A program made the position numbers and the translations under genes. DNA of 6,261 nt from an uncultured Aquincola sp. (GTDB lineage: Bacteria > Pseudomonadota > Gammaproteobacteria > Burkholderiales > Burkholderiaceae), in assembly GCA_937883885.1 (NCBI GenBank), contig CAKZXL010000711.1, positions 1 through 6,261 on the forward strand, read 5' to 3'. The notes beneath the pieces are model-generated. The model was not told where the DNA came from. It made no database searches and was given only the letters and a program-made list of their open reading frames with translations. Below are positions 5,883 to 6,261 of this stretch, in pieces (position 1 is the first letter of the stretch; each line of letters starts with the position of its first letter).

Positions 5883-6261
5883 ATGCCAACCCCCCCCTTG
5901 GCGCTGCGCCGCCGCTCGCTGCTGCTCGGCACGGCCGCCACCCTGGCGCTGCCGGGCCTGCCTGCCCAGGCCCAGGCCGGCCGCACGCTGCGCCTGATCG
6001 TGCCCTTTCCGCCGGGCGGCTCCACCGACATCCTGGCCCGCGCCGTGGGCGCGCGGCTGGGCCCGGCACTGGGGCAGACGGTGCTGGTGGACAACAAGGC
6101 CGGCGCCGGCGGCTCGCTGGGCGCGGCCGAGGCGGCGCGGGCCGAGCCCGACGGCAACACCCTGCTGATGGGCCACATCGGCACGCTGGCGGTCAACCCG
6201 GCGCTGTACCCCAAGCTGGGCTACGACCCGGTCAAGAGCTTCGACCCCGTGGGCATGGTGG
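5883..6261 (+). CDS. Second Bug/TctC-family solute-binding protein, cut by the window edge
   Basis: The first 126 codons are present and run off the right edge. The ATG at 5883 has GGAGA (5873-5877) five bases upstream. Residues 1-32 form a signal peptide with three arginines (RRRSLLLG, residues 9-16), Tat-like in form, and a probable cleavage after AQA (about residues 30-32). The mature part starts TLRLIVPFPPGGSTDILARA, the hallmark first loop of Bug proteins, followed by VLVDNKAGAGGSLGAAEAA, EPDGNTLLMG and NPALYPKLGYDPVKSFDPVG. It is only moderately similar to the Bug gene 36 bp upstream, so the two are not a recent duplication and probably bind different ligands. An 8-base C run directly after the start codon is unusual but is read in frame here. 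Confidence 0.9.
   Translation, partial: MPTPPLALRRRSLLLGTAATLALPGLPAQAQAGRTLRLIVPFPPGGSTDILARAVGARLGPALGQTVLVDNKAGAGGSLGAAEAARAEPDGNTLLMGHIGTLAVNPALYPKLGYDPVKSFDPVGMV

Noticed and set aside
3648..6176. An 842-codon open frame on the minus strand
   Set aside because: It lies antisense to the PDC hydrolase and Bug genes and has the His/Gln/Arg/Gly-rich, low-complexity composition of a GC-rich shadow frame. The plus-strand genes have clear family motifs and ribosome sites.

Overview
The window looks like a chromosomal aromatic-catabolism locus from a high-GC betaproteobacterium, most likely order Burkholderiales. The base composition is very GC-rich (by eye near 70%), GC is favoured at third codon positions, and several secretory proteins are of the Bug (TctC-like) type, which is hugely expanded in that order. 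The genus cannot be fixed from the sequence alone.

Layout. The left edge holds the first 32 codons of a leftward gene for an exported protein (1-97). Next comes a leftward LysR-type regulator (195-1085) with a 20-bp palindrome just after its stop. A 132-bp divergent control region (1086-1217) contains a textbook T-N11-A LysR box and a second inverted repeat. From 1218 to the right edge all genes run rightward and are closely packed, with gaps of 28, 6, -4, 42 and 36 bp and no visible terminator, so they look like one operon. In order they are: 4-oxalomesaconate hydratase (LigJ/PmdE type), 4-carboxy-4-hydroxy-2-oxoadipate (CHA) aldolase (LigK/PmdF type), a DUF1932-type NAD-dependent dehydrogenase of unknown substrate, 2-pyrone-4,6-dicarboxylate (PDC) hydrolase (LigI/PmdD type), a complete Bug solute-binding protein, and the first 126 codons of a second one.

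How the genes work together. The three recognised enzymes form the lower half of the protocatechuate 4,5-cleavage (meta-cleavage) pathway. LigI opens PDC to 4-oxalomesaconate, LigJ hydrates that to CHA, and LigK splits CHA to pyruvate plus oxaloacetate, which enter central metabolism. The ring-opening dioxygenase (ligAB/pmdAB) and the usual semialdehyde dehydrogenase (ligC/pmdC) are not in the window and may lie beyond the right edge or elsewhere. The Bug proteins probably capture an aromatic or other carboxylate in the periplasm, and the LysR protein probably controls the operon.

The pathway itself is known. The parts worth a second look are the uncharacterised dehydrogenase locked by an ATGA overlap to the PDC hydrolase, the architecture of the divergent operator, and the tandem Bug genes. 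I see no CRISPR array, insertion sequence, RNA gene or undescribed defence-type system, and no gene-free stretch longer than about 130 bases.
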